Shown: positions 1-8,700 of the stretch, piece by piece | Numbering within the stretch: the first letter of the stretch is position 1 | How the letters are laid out: every line of letters begins with the position of its first letter | NCBI GenBank assembly: GCA_023460955.1 | Contig: JAEWOH010000004.1 | Span: 1-61,068 of the forward strand | Reading direction: 5' to 3' | Source of the DNA: Bacillota bacterium | GTDB lineage: Bacteria > Bacillota > Clostridia > Acetivibrionales > DSM-1351 | Length of the DNA stretch: 61,068 nucleotides | The notes under the pieces: model-generated | Told to the model about the DNA's origin: nothing | Seen by the model: the letters and a program-made list of their open reading frames with translations, nothing else | Databases searched by the model: none | Made by a program: the position numbers and the translations under genes

Positions 1-2
1 GA

Positions 3-332
3 TATGCAATAAATCAAAAAGACGGTCTGATGAACTTCCTAAAAGACGGGAACATAGCCATCAGTAATAACCTGGCAGAGAACAGCATTCGGCCATTTAC
101 AGTTGGCAGACGTAACTGGTTGTTCTCTGGAAGTCCAGAAGGAGCCACAGCAAGTGCAGCTGTTTACAGCATAGTTGAAACTGCAAAAGCTAATGGGTTA
201 AATCCCTATGAATATTTAAGATATATATTAAAATTTATGCCAGGGTTAAGATATATTGAGTACCCTGAGCTTCTTGAAGAACTCCTACCTTGGAGTACAG
301 ATGTTCAAGTAAATTGTAAAGCCGAAAAGTGA
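3..332 (+). CDS. tnpC: IS66-family transposase (TnpC), C-terminal fragment
   Basis: Only the last roughly 110 residues are present; the frame is open to the window edge, so the first in-window ATG (position 30) is internal. The fragment carries the hallmark IS66 C-terminal block NNLAENSIRPFTVGRRNW, which contains the catalytic-core glutamate of the DDE transposase, followed by the usual tail rich in YxLP/LLPW-type residues. The protein would catalyse cut-and-paste or copy-out movement of the element, with TnpA and TnpB as accessory proteins. The truncation is an effect of the window, not evidence of decay. Confidence 0.9.
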   Translation, partial: YAINQKDGLMNFLKDGNIAISNNLAENSIRPFTVGRRNWLFSGSPEGATASAAVYSIVETAKANGLNPYEYLRYILKFMPGLRYIEYPELLEELLPWSTDVQVNCKAEK

Positions 333-360
333 TTATTATATATCATCTTTCCGGCTTTTT
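320..360 (+). terminator. Intrinsic terminator of the IS66 transposase
   Basis: An imperfect hairpin (AGCCGaAAAGTGAT ... ATCATCTTTcCGGCT) starts a few bases before the transposase stop codon and is followed by TTTTT. Confidence 0.7.
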
Positions 361-420
361 CTATACACCATTTTATTTGACGATTACTTTCTATACACTA
401 TTTTATTTGACGCTTACACT
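361..420. repeat. Two tandem 30-bp copies of the IS66 terminal sequence
   Basis: Positions 361-390 and 391-420 are imperfect direct repeats. Both read CTATACACyATTTTATTTGA then CGnTTAC. The outer copy contains the terminal inverted repeat. The inner copy differs by a few bases, including C to A in the CGCTTAC end. This may be a duplicated transposase-binding site. Confidence 0.8.
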
Positions 421-449
421 ATAAATTAATTTGCATGTTAGTATTGAAT

Positions 450-492
450 ACCTCAAGACCTCAGCCTCTAAGTTTATAGCTTGAGGCTTTGT
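450..492 (+). terminator. Possible terminator-like hairpin next to the IS66 end
   Basis: CCTCAAG (451-457) pairs with CTTGAGG (480-486), followed by CTTTGTTT. No gene is visible between the IS end and this hairpin, so it may be the terminator of a gene displaced or cut off by the insertion. Confidence 0.4.
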
Positions 493-541
493 TTATGTGT
501 TGAGAAATTATCCAAGTTATTATGAAAATTAAATTTAGGCG

Positions 542-570
542 TTGCTTTCCATTCAGGAAACCTATATAAT
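542..570 (+). promoter_or_regulatory. Predicted sigma-A promoter of helD
   Basis: TTGCTT (542-547) and TATAAT (565-570) are separated by 17 bases. The predicted start near 577 gives a leader of about 150 bases. The leader contains a hairpin (CCCC-ATCC loop GGAT-GGGG, 619-641) and a 10-bp palindrome GCAAATTTGC (641-650). Apart from these the 418-725 gap holds no gene. Confidence 0.6.
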
Positions 571-725
571 AATAATCTGTTTCAAAAAAAGTGAAATAGT
601 ATTAAGAAAAGTGTCCATCCCCTATCCTTTTGGATTTGGGGCAAATTTGCATGTAAAGCATGTAAATGTAAACAAGGACGATTAACTTTTAACGCGTACA
701 AAGCTACGCAGAAGGAGGAAAAGAT

Positions 726-3008
726 ATGTCAGCTGCAAACCATCCGGCCTATAAGGAAGAGCTTGAAAGGTGCAGATATACTCTGGATTATGTAGATAAA
801 AGTCTGGAGCGTGCATTGGAGAAAAGATCAAAAATAGGTAATGAGCTTGAAAGTGTAAAAAAGCACCTGAGCGGTGACAGTAGTGCCGATTACACGAGCA
901 TACTTGTCAATACCATGCTGCACGATTCTCTGGCACTTAAGGTCAGGAATCTCAATACAGCCAGAAGTAAGCCGTACTTTGCCAGAGTTGATTTTATGGA
1001 AAACGGCAGTAATAAAAAAGAAAAACTGTATGTCGGGAAAATGTCGCTTGCCAGGGATGAGGACCAGGAAATAATAATAGTAGACTGGCGTGCTCCAATA
1101 GCAAATTTATATTACGAGGGCAGATTAGGGGATTCAAGCTATGTATGTCCTGATGGGACAATAGAGGGACAACTTCTGCTTAAACGGCAATTTGCTATAA
1201 ATAACGGAGATCTGCAGGAGATTTTTGACATAGACATTACCACAAATGATGAATTTTTACAGACATATCTGGGAGCAAATGCAGAGAACAGACTTAAGGA
1301 AATAGTATCCACAATTCAGGAAGAACAGAACAGGATAGTAAGAGCACCAATGTGGAAACCTCTTATAGTCCAAGGGGTAGCAGGTAGCGGAAAAACAACT
1401 ATTGCCCTTCATAGAATAGCCTACCTTATTTATACATTTGAAAAAACTTTTGAGCCTGAAAATTTTATGATAATTGCACCAAACAGGCTTTTTCTTAATT
1501 ATATATCGGAAGTATTGCCTGAGTTGGGCGTTGAAAGGGTTAAGCAAACCACCTTTGAGGATTTTGCTATGGAGCTGATAGGTAAAAAGCTCAAGCTGAC
1601 AGATGCAAATGATAAGCTTAACATGTTTGTTAACCGAAATGGAACACCTCAGCAGGAGGTTTATAATGACAGAGTAAGAGAAGCCTCTGTGCTCAAGACT
1701 TCCATGAACTTCAAAGCTATTATAGATGAGTATACACTAAAAATAGAGCAAAATTTTATACCTAAAAAGGACTTTATGCTCGGAACAAAAGTTATTTACA
1801 GTTATCAGGAAATAAATAATCTTTTTCTTACCCAGTACGGAATGTGGCCAATAGCCCAGAGAATGAATGAGATTAAGAAGAGTCTGAGCTCAAGGCTTAA
1901 AACCAGCAAGCAGCAATTTATAACGCAGATTGGAGCGGAATGTGACAAAAAGGTTGCACTGGCGAGAATGAGAATCCCGAATGAGGGCGAGAGACGGAAG
2001 GTTGTTCTGGAGGCTTTTGAAAAGCGGGATAGAGTTATTGAGAAAATTGAAAAAATATCTAAAACACTTGTTAAAGAATATGTAGAAGACCTTCCACAGC
2101 TAAGTCCATATCAATACTACTATGATCTGATGAAGGACAGTGAAACTTTTGACAGTTTGGTACAAAAGTTTGTAACCACGGAAGTTGGCGAGTTTACGAG
2201 GAATTATACTCTTAAAATATTGGACAGCAAGCAGCTGGAACTTGAAGATCTTGCACCTATTATATATTTGAAATACAAGATATATGGTATGGATGAAAAG
2301 GTCCCGGTAAAGCATATAGTTATCGATGAAGCTCAGGACTTCAGCGCCTTTCAGTTCTTTGTGCTTAAGAAAATTGTAAAGGATAGCTCTTTTACAATAC
2401 TGGGAGACCTTTGTCAGGGCATCCATTCTTATAGGGGGGTACGACAATGGGAAGAAGTCGTTGAAGAAGTTTTTGACGGAAAAAAATGTGAGTTTCTTAC
2501 CCTTGAACAAAGCTATAGAACGACGGTAGAGATTATGGAAGCTGCAAATGGCGTTATGGGGAACGTTGAAAGTCTTGCAAAATTTAGAGGGAAGCCTGTA
2601 ATACGCCATGGTGATCCGGTAAAATTCATTCCTATGAATTCTATTGACCAAACTGCAATTGATATTTCAAAGAGGATAACGGAGCTCCAGAAGCTAGGGC
2701 ATAAGACAATTGCAGTGATTGGTAAGACAATGGAGGAGTGCCACAAAATCCTTCCCTTAATAAAAAAGGAGCATAAGGATATTAGCTTAATAACAGGTAA
2801 TGAAAAAGAGTATAAGAGTGGAATAGTTGTCGTGCCCTCTTATTTGTCAAAAGGGCTTGAATTCGATGTTGTATTTTTGTCAAATGCTAACACAGATAAT
2901 TACTCCGAAAGTGAGATGGATACAAAGCTTCTATATGTTGCTATGACAAGGCCGCTTCATAAACTTTTTATATATTACACGGGGGAAAAATCAATATTAT
3001 TAAAGTAA
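726..3008 (+). CDS. helD: HelD-like superfamily 1 helicase/ATPase, RNA polymerase recycling factor
   Basis: A 760-residue protein of the UvrD/HelD group of superfamily 1. Visible motifs are Walker A GVAGSGKTT (about residues 217-225), Walker B IDEAQDF (about 530), LEQSYRTT, SKGLEFDVVFL (about 707) and the C-terminal YVAMTRP motif (about 736). The N-terminal part is a coiled-coil arm rather than a DNA-binding 1A start, as in HelD. Known HelD proteins pull stalled RNA polymerase off DNA using ATP hydrolysis. That role is taken from the family. The start is set by GAAGGAGG six bases upstream. The gene stands alone, behind an IS66 end, with its own promoter and terminator. The alternative is an uncharacterised UvrD-type DNA helicase. 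Confidence 0.85.
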   Translation: MSAANHPAYKEELERCRYTLDYVDKSLERALEKRSKIGNELESVKKHLSGDSSADYTSILVNTMLHDSLALKVRNLNTARSKPYFARVDFMENGSNKKEKLYVGKMSLARDEDQEIIIVDWRAPIANLYYEGRLGDSSYVCPDGTIEGQLLLKRQFAINNGDLQEIFDIDITTNDEFLQTYLGANAENRLKEIVSTIQEEQNRIVRAPMWKPLIVQGVAGSGKTTIALHRIAYLIYTFEKTFEPENFMIIAPNRLFLNYISEVLPELGVERVKQTTFEDFAMELIGKKLKLTDANDKLNMFVNRNGTPQQEVYNDRVREASVLKTSMNFKAIIDEYTLKIEQNFIPKKDFMLGTKVIYSYQEINNLFLTQYGMWPIAQRMNEIKKSLSSRLKTSKQQFITQIGAECDKKVALARMRIPNEGERRKVVLEAFEKRDRVIEKIEKISKTLVKEYVEDLPQLSPYQYYYDLMKDSETFDSLVQKFVTTEVGEFTRNYTLKILDSKQLELEDLAPIIYLKYKIYGMDEKVPVKHIVIDEAQDFSAFQFFVLKKIVKDSSFTILGDLCQGIHSYRGVRQWEEVVEEVFDGKKCEFLTLEQSYRTTVEIMEAANGVMGNVESLAKFRGKPVIRHGDPVKFIPMNSIDQTAIDISKRITELQKLGHKTIAVIGKTMEECHKILPLIKKEHKDISLITGNEKEYKSGIVVVPSYLSKGLEFDVVFLSNANTDNYSESEMDTKLLYVAMTRPLHKLFIYYTGEKSILLK

Positions 3009-3045
3009 GGAAGTTAATATTATTAATAAATTTTAAATGTAATAG

Positions 3046-3079
3046 AAAAAATAGCGGCATTATTATGCTGCTATTTTTG
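3046..3079. terminator. Bidirectional terminator between helD and the small ORF
   Basis: AAAAATAGC pairs with GCTATTTTT around an inner GCAT/ATGC stem. A and T tracts on either side let it work for helD (+) and the small gene (-). Confidence 0.75.
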
Positions 3080-3123
3080 TAGGTCAGTAACCTTAAAAGA
3101 TTGATTGATATATATTGTATTTC

Positions 3124-3228
3124 TTAGGTATCACTTGTATTTTTGCTGTTACGAGCAGCAATTTTTGCCGCACGAGCCTCTTTCTTAGACATCTTTGGTG
3201 CTTTTTTAGGATTGCCCTTATCTCCCAT
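3124..3228 (-). CDS. Small basic protein of 34 residues, function unknown
   Basis: Reading the minus strand from an ATG at 3228 gives a 34-residue protein beginning MGDKGNPKKAPKMSKKEARA and ending NTSDT. It is very rich in Lys, Arg and Ala. A good Shine-Dalgarno (GAAAGGAG) sits 7 bases before the ATG, and a shared terminator follows the stop. Size, charge and the RBS argue for a real gene. The sequence resembles short Lys/Ala-rich hypothetical proteins of Clostridia, but I recognise no function. It might bind nucleic acid or ribosomes; that is only a guess from charge. Confidence 0.65.
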   Translation of the reverse strand: MGDKGNPKKAPKMSKKEARAAKIAARNSKNTSDT

Positions 3229-3377
3229 ACAAATTCTCCTTTCATAAAAACAGTTAACTTGTGGTTAAATCAATTAAATGATTATTTGTAGTATTACCAT
3301 TATTTATCAGTAAAATACAGGAATTTTAAATTTTATTCATTAAGTAGTAAAACGGTATTGATAAATAAGAATCAGAT

Positions 3378-3410
3378 AAAAAAGAAAGGCCGGCAATGTA
3401 CTTGCCAGCC
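3378..3410 (-). terminator. Intrinsic terminator of the MMPL gene
   Basis: On the minus strand GGCtGGCAA-GTACA-TTGCCgGCC is followed by TTTCTTTTTT. Confidence 0.8.
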
Positions 3411-3441
3411 CTTGTTGAAAAATCTCAGTATTATCTTATAT

Positions 3442-6400
3442 TTATAGCTGTGCCTGGTCTGGACTTACAATGGTTTGATGCTTCGATTTCCTTTCTGAAA
3501 TTGATATCAGCGCAGGTAAAGTAGCAGGAAGAAGTACAAAGCTTAACAGGAACAGTCCGATTACAACACAGATTGCTAATTCCATAAGCACAATTATTCC
3601 TGAAGGATACAGTGTTGCAAAGGTTCCGGCTAGAATAACAGCAGCCGAAATTACAACTCCTCCTATATTCTTTGCAGCTGTTATTACAGCTTCTTTATGA
3701 GAAAGCTGAGGGTATTCCCTGTAACGCATCATGAAGAAGATACTGTAGTCAACACCAAGTGCTGCAATCATAACAAACGAGAAGAAGGGCACATTCCAGG
3801 AAAGACCGGCTTCTGCAGTTGAGAACAACAGCTTGGAAATAAACGCTGTAGCAGACAGTGAAACATAATAAGCTGTCACAAGTGAAAGAACAATATAAAG
3901 CGGTATCAGCAGATCTTTGATTACAACAATCAGGAGTATTAATATAGCGGCAAGTACAATTATCTGAGTAAAGGTTATATCATGTGTTGCTATGTTTCTC
4001 AGATCATAAGATGTAGCTGTAGGTCCTGAAATGCCTATTGTTGCACCATCAAGAGCCGTCCCTTTCATTTCATTCTCAGTCAGATTTTTTATGTCCTCAA
4101 TTAAATCTATAGCTGAGTCTGAATAGGGTTCAGATTCAAGAACTACTGACAGCTTAGCAAGCTTTCTGTCTTTAGACATATACATATCAAGCATTTTGGA
4201 TATATCTTCAGAATCAAAGGCTTCCTCTGGAATATAGAAGGTCTGCGTATTTGTCAGCTGGGTCAGAAAATCGTTGCTTTTTGAGATACCGTCTGAAATT
4301 GTGCCAAGACCTTCACTGCTCTTAGCTATACCGTCTTTCAATGCGGTCATTCCAGTACCAAGAGTACCAAGACCGCTATTTAAAGTTTCCTGCCCTTCTT
4401 TTATTTTACCGGCACCGGCCTTGAGCTGAGCCATACTTTCTATAACTTGTTTTTGTCCGGCACTTCCCTGCTTTAAACCACTTGAAAGACCATAAGCGCC
4501 TTTTTCAAGTTCAGTTATTCCCATTACCAGCTGTGAATCAGGTCCTGTGCTATCAGTTGCCGTTTTAAGACCTGCTTGAAGCTGCTGAAGACCGGCTGTA
4601 AGCTTATCGTAATTTAAGTTTGCAGTGGAGAGGCCGGCAGAGAATTTGTCCAGAGCAGCTGAAAGGTTGCCAATCATAACTTTGAGAGCTGCTACATCAG
4701 AGTCATTGGGTAATTTTCCGTCAACCTTTTTAATACTGGCCTGCATCATTGAAGAAAGCTGTTTCAGCTGCTCAACTGAGGCTGCCATGTCCTTATATCC
4801 TTTGCCCAGATCGGTATATCCCTTGGTAATCTGGTCCATGTTGTCAGAGATTGTTTGCAGACCTTTATTAACTGCAGAAACTCCGGTCTTAAGTTGCCTT
4901 ATGCCCTGAGCAAGTTTTTCAGCTCCCGCTGCACCGCTGTCAATACCGGTATTGATTTTAACAAGACCGTCGGTAATCTGAGTAATTCCGTTCTCAAGAC
5001 TCCCGGTACCGTCCGATAAATCCTTTACCTTTGAAAAGTCAGGTGTAGTAAGGTTTGCTTTTATTTTGTCCAAGCCGTCTTTCACTTTTGAAATACCATC
5101 ATTAGCACTGCTGAGGCCATTCACTACTTGTTCAGTTTGGTTGTTGGTATAGAGGTCTTTAATTCGCTCACCTTTTGGCTGTGTCGCACTAAGAACCGAG
5201 CCAATACCCTTTAGTCCCTTTAATTTTTCAGTAAGGTTATCCATTACTGCCAGCGCCTGATTATTGTCCATAGGCTCATTACTTTCAACGACAATAGTGG
5301 TCGGCATAGCTTTGCCGGCTCCGAATTTTTCGGTTACTATACTAAAGCCCTTAACTGAGGGGTCCTCTGGTTTTAAATCCTTTATGCTGTCAAAAGTCAA
5401 CTTCTGAGGGTTTAGTACTATTACAGGTATTAATATTACCGCCACTATGATTAATGATATAATAGGGTTCTTCACAGAGGATGAAGTTATCTTTTCCCAA
5501 AGCTTGCTCTCCTTATGCCCTGCAGAGTGGCGTGACGGCCAGAAAAGTTTGCCTGCGAGTATTTTCATAAGCAGGGGAGTAAAGGTCATGATTTCCACGA
5601 GCAGAACTGCGATACCTATTGCAACGGCGTTTGCTGACCTATATACGGGGAACTGAACGAAGCTTAGACTTGCAAAGCCCATAAATACTGTTAGTCCGCT
5701 GTAGATTATGGTCTTACCTGCTGTTTTATAGCTCATGATGATGGCTTCATTAACAGACAGGCCGTTGCCAAGTTCCTCCTTAAACCTGTTAAACAACAGA
5801 ATGTGATAATCCGTTCCGATACCAAAAAGAACCAATATAATAAACATTTGTGTAAAACTTGTAACAGGGAAATCAAACTTATTTACCAATATTCCTATTA
5901 TCCCCATTGAAGCCATGTAGGACACGCCGACAGATAATAACGAGACAAGAGGTGTTACTACTGATCGGAACATTAATATAAGTACCAATAGTATAAAAAT
6001 TACTGTAATAACGGCACTTTTATCAACGCCCTTCGCTACATCTACAACATAGTCATTGTTTATCGCCAAAGCACCCGTAATGTAGTGATTAACCTTAATA
6101 TCTTTAATTGAATCATTAAAGTCATTCATTACTGTTTTTGTGTCTCTTGTTCCTCTTTCAAAGCTTACCTGAACCAAAAGGGTCGTATTATCTTTTGAAA
6201 CCAGTTGGTCCTTTGCTTCTGGTGTACTGAAAGGATCTACAATATTTGTTATCTGAAGCTTTTCCTTTTCAGCGGAAAGCCTTTTAATACCTTGTTTTAT
6301 ATCGTTGTTATCCTCATCGGTAAGCTTGCTTTCATCATTAAAGACTAATAAAAGAGTATCGCCTTTAGCTGTTCCTATTTTGTTCAGCATATCTGCTGCA

Positions 6401-6546
6401 ATTTTGGATGGAGCGTCTTCCGGTATTGTTGCTTCTCCTTTTTGATTAACTATCTGCTTCAGGTCAGGCTGGTTAATTGTAAAAAGAACTGTAGTTATAA
6501 GCCAAATTATCAATATGAACCAGCTATACTTGAGAATTTTTCGCAT
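3442..6546 (-). CDS. MMPL/RND-family membrane exporter
   Basis: A 1034-residue protein with the two-fold MMPL layout: an N-terminal membrane helix, an extracytoplasmic domain, a five- to six-helix bundle (about 175-345), a second large extracytoplasmic domain, and a second helix bundle (about 850-1010). The bundles carry GIGTDYHILLFNRFKEEL and GVDYSIFFMMRYRE, the conserved acidic MMPL motifs. The second outer domain (about 445-760) is a long array of LxxGxxxLxxGL-type coiled-coil repeats, as in Gram-positive YdfJ/YhgE-like proteins. Family members export lipids or hydrophobic compounds using the proton gradient. The divergent tetR gene and shared operators suggest induction by a substrate. 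The true substrate is unknown. Confidence 0.85.
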   Translation of the reverse strand: MRKILKYSWFILIIWLITTVLFTINQPDLKQIVNQKGEATIPEDAPSKIAADMLNKIGTAKGDTLLLVFNDESKLTDEDNNDIKQGIKRLSAEKEKLQITNIVDPFSTPEAKDQLVSKDNTTLLVQVSFERGTRDTKTVMNDFNDSIKDIKVNHYITGALAINNDYVVDVAKGVDKSAVITVIFILLVLILMFRSVVTPLVSLLSVGVSYMASMGIIGILVNKFDFPVTSFTQMFIILVLFGIGTDYHILLFNRFKEELGNGLSVNEAIIMSYKTAGKTIIYSGLTVFMGFASLSFVQFPVYRSANAVAIGIAVLLVEIMTFTPLLMKILAGKLFWPSRHSAGHKESKLWEKITSSSVKNPIISLIIVAVILIPVIVLNPQKLTFDSIKDLKPEDPSVKGFSIVTEKFGAGKAMPTTIVVESNEPMDNNQALAVMDNLTEKLKGLKGIGSVLSATQPKGERIKDLYTNNQTEQVVNGLSSANDGISKVKDGLDKIKANLTTPDFSKVKDLSDGTGSLENGITQITDGLVKINTGIDSGAAGAEKLAQGIRQLKTGVSAVNKGLQTISDNMDQITKGYTDLGKGYKDMAASVEQLKQLSSMMQASIKKVDGKLPNDSDVAALKVMIGNLSAALDKFSAGLSTANLNYDKLTAGLQQLQAGLKTATDSTGPDSQLVMGITELEKGAYGLSSGLKQGSAGQKQVIESMAQLKAGAGKIKEGQETLNSGLGTLGTGMTALKDGIAKSSEGLGTISDGISKSNDFLTQLTNTQTFYIPEEAFDSEDISKMLDMYMSKDRKLAKLSVVLESEPYSDSAIDLIEDIKNLTENEMKGTALDGATIGISGPTATSYDLRNIATHDITFTQIIVLAAILILLIVVIKDLLIPLYIVLSLVTAYYVSLSATAFISKLLFSTAEAGLSWNVPFFSFVMIAALGVDYSIFFMMRYREYPQLSHKEAVITAAKNIGGVVISAAVILAGTFATLYPSGIIVLMELAICVVIGLFLLSFVLLPATLPALISISERKSKHQTIVSPDQAQL

Positions 6547-6586
6547 GTTTTATGCCACCTCCAAATTGTAATATACATGTGTCATT

Positions 6587-6632
6587 TAATAGACGTGTGT
6601 CTATTATAAATTGGATGTTGATTATAATGCAA
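6587..6632 (-). promoter_or_regulatory. MMPL promoter with overlapping palindromic operator
   Basis: On the minus strand TTGCAT (6627-6632) and TATAAT (6603-6608) are 18 bases apart. A perfect inverted repeat, TAATAGACGTGTGTCTATTA (6587-6606), overlaps the -10 element and start point, a typical TetR operator position. Confidence 0.7.
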
Positions 6633-6669
6633 TAGTTAATATATAATATATTTGTCTAATACACGACAA
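6618..6669 (+). promoter_or_regulatory. tetR promoter with second inverted-repeat operator
   Basis: TTGATT (6618-6623) and TATAAT (6642-6647) are 18 bases apart. The inverted repeat TTGTC-8-GACAA (6652-6669) covers the predicted start site. It shares a TAATAnACG core with the operator on the MMPL side, so one repressor could control both promoters. Confidence 0.65.
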
Positions 6670-6712
6670 TAATAAACTATATGTTGATTATTTATGAAAA
6701 GAGGACAAGCGT

Positions 6713-7339
6713 ATGACATCTCCTAATGTTGACAGAAGGGTTCGGAGAACCAAAAAATTATTGCTGCAGGGTTTGACACAGTTGATGAAAGAAAAGAAAG
6801 TAAACAAGATAACGGTCAAGGAGCTTACCGAGCTGGTGGATGTCAACCGAGCGACCTTTTACCTGTATTACAAGGATATTTTCGATATGGTTGACAAAAT
6901 TCAAAGTGAAATTATTGAACATTTCAATAATGAACTAAAAAAGTTTATTAATACCGGAATCAGCAAGCATAAATTCCTTTCCTTCTTTACATTTATATTT
7001 AAATATGTTGAAGAGTATGCTGATATGCTAAAAATACTATTAGGACCGGATGGAGACTATTCTTTTGTGGAAAAGCTCAAAATCGTAATAAAAAACACTC
7101 TTCCGCCTATAAATAATACAAATAAGCTAAAAAGCCAGTATATTCTGCCCTTTGCTGTCTCGGGCTTTATTGGCTCTATTCAGCAGTGGTTGGAGGACGG
7201 TATGGTAATGTCACCTGAAGATATGGCAGCTGCAATGGTTGATATAATAGTCGGAGTAAGTTTTTCAGAGGGGGAACTTCCTGAAGGGTTTGAGATTGGG
7301 AAGGATAACTGCAGCTTATTCAGGTCTGAAAAGAAATAG
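6713..7339 (+). CDS. TetR/AcrR-family transcriptional regulator
   Basis: A 208-residue regulator with an N-terminal helix-turn-helix (ITVKELTELVDVNRATFYLYYKD, about residues 33-55; the run up to FY.YY is the TetR recognition helix). A helical ligand-binding domain of the TetR_C_8 type follows. It is divergent from the MMPL exporter with 166 bases between them. The inverted repeats there make local repression and autoregulation the most likely role. The start is supported by AGAGGA upstream. Ligand unknown, probably a substrate of the exporter. Confidence 0.88.
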   Translation: MTSPNVDRRVRRTKKLLLQGLTQLMKEKKVNKITVKELTELVDVNRATFYLYYKDIFDMVDKIQSEIIEHFNNELKKFINTGISKHKFLSFFTFIFKYVEEYADMLKILLGPDGDYSFVEKLKIVIKNTLPPINNTNKLKSQYILPFAVSGFIGSIQQWLEDGMVMSPEDMAAAMVDIIVGVSFSEGELPEGFEIGKDNCSLFRSEKK

Positions 7340-7363
7340 GACCGTATTAGTTTAAAACGGTCC
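7339..7363. terminator. Possible hairpin between tetR and the M14 gene
   Basis: GGACCGT and ACGGTCC pair around an 11-base loop directly at the tetR stop codon. No good T tract follows, so its termination strength is doubtful. Confidence 0.4.
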
Positions 7364-7415
7364 CGGGTACGCTTGGATATTGAACTTAAATTCAGCATCC
7401 TGATATTATGTCGAA

Positions 7416-8654
7416 CTAAACTAATTTTTTATCAAAATAGTAAGTATTAACGGACTTTTCGTACCTGTATGTCAGTCCCATAAGCTTGACGAACCGGTCC
7501 ATAGAAATATATTCTAAATTCCTGATGGTCTGCCTTGATTCGTTAAGCTGCTCCTGAGAAGTCTCAATTAACCTGTTTAAACCTAGAGCTTCGGCATCCT
7601 TTACAGAAATATAGTTCTCCCCATTTTCTGATATAATGTTTTTCTTTAGAACAACTAATGATTTATTAATGATCAAAGCGCTTTTCTTATCAGCATTAAA
7701 ACTTGCTTGCTTTAACAACTGCTTTGCTGTTCTTACAGGGACAAGCTGGTTTTTTTGCCATACAGAGCTGTACATGGACCATTCCACAGGCTTTGACAAG
7801 CCCCTCTTACCTCCGATTTCCAAAGTAAAGGAAGGTATTTTAAGCTTCATAACACACCAGTCTTTAAAGCCGGAGGTAGAGGCTTTATAATTCGAGGGGC
7901 TTACCAGAGAATAGCCTGTAAGGCCTTTAAGCATATTTGCGTATGCCAGGTCACGTTCCCTAGCAGCACCTTGCTGCCCGAAATACCAGTAAATTATATC
8001 ACCGGCAGCATGGTAAGCTATTGTCAGATCAAACTCTACATTCTCGCAGAGGTTTTTAATTGCTAGAGTTTCAGGTTCGGAAAAAGCCTTCTGTCCTGTA
8101 GAATAGCTATTGTTTATGGATTTAAACCACAAAGCATCATAGTTGTGATTCAAGTCTACTTTATTCGCATTGAAATAATACGAGGGTGTACCATTGACGC
8201 ATATTTGAACTCCATCAGGATTGACAAGCGGCTCAAAATAAAAGGTAACTTCGCTATCAAGAAGTTTTTTAATACTATAACCGTCAATAGTTTTATTTGA
8301 AGAATATGCTTCCAATATATACTCAATCTGATTCAGGGTAAGTATTGTGCCCATATATTCTCTGGGGTGATGAGCAGCGTTTATAAATATTTTCTTAGGC
8401 CCTTTTCCCACCTTTAATACCGATAAATTTCTTTTTTCAACTGATTGTCCTATCTTAAACAAGTATGTAATGTCACTGTAGTTTTTATTTATTTCTGTTA
8501 ATCTTGTTTCGGTATCTGTATACACATCCCTGCTTTTGTAGATTTGTTCCAGTGTCTTTGAGTATGTAGGTTTCGCGGTTACGGAAGTATATGTGCTAAG
8601 AGAAGTTATTAAGAAAATAAATAGAAGAAGAATAACTTTGAATTGTTTGGCCAT
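7416..8654 (-). CDS. Secreted M14-family zinc carboxypeptidase
   Basis: A 412-residue exported peptidase with an N-terminal signal peptide (hydrophobic 7-27). The M14 zinc site is present: HHPREYMG gives His96 and Glu99, and YHAAG gives the third ligand. NPDG, DLNHNYD (DLNRN type) and the catalytic glutamate in FTLEIGG are also seen. Some family members cleave gamma-D-Glu-meso-DAP bonds in peptidoglycan stem peptides, which would fit a cell-wall enzyme. The last 80 residues resemble a copper-amine-oxidase-like wall domain (ENYISVKDAEALGLN ... YISMDRFVKLMGL), a common surface module in Clostridia. The start is set by GGGGGATAAAAT. Substrate specificity is inferred only. Confidence 0.85.
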   Translation of the reverse strand: MAKQFKVILLLFIFLITSLSTYTSVTAKPTYSKTLEQIYKSRDVYTDTETRLTEINKNYSDITYLFKIGQSVEKRNLSVLKVGKGPKKIFINAAHHPREYMGTILTLNQIEYILEAYSSNKTIDGYSIKKLLDSEVTFYFEPLVNPDGVQICVNGTPSYYFNANKVDLNHNYDALWFKSINNSYSTGQKAFSEPETLAIKNLCENVEFDLTIAYHAAGDIIYWYFGQQGAARERDLAYANMLKGLTGYSLVSPSNYKASTSGFKDWCVMKLKIPSFTLEIGGKRGLSKPVEWSMYSSVWQKNQLVPVRTAKQLLKQASFNADKKSALIINKSLVVLKKNIISENGENYISVKDAEALGLNRLIETSQEQLNESRQTIRNLEYISMDRFVKLMGLTYRYEKSVNTYYFDKKLV

Positions 8655-8700
8655 ATTTTATCCCCCAAATATTATACGAGTGTTGGAATGTTGATTAGAA

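Larger units (their letters stand above)
1..417 (+). mobile_element. IS66-family insertion sequence, 3' part (cut by window edge)
   Basis: The stretch holds the C-terminal end of an IS66 transposase, a hairpin terminator and the outer terminal repeat. The last bases (401-417), read on the minus strand, are GTAAGCGTCAAATAAAA. The same 17-mer begins a second IS66 element at 60707, which fixes the boundary at about 417. The 8 bases beyond it are ACTATAAA, a possible target-site copy that cannot be confirmed because the other end of this element lies outside the window. Confidence 0.85.

Noticed and set aside
2100..2651. A 183-residue minus-strand frame inside helD
   Set aside because: Shadow of helD; composition is not protein-like and no start signal exists.
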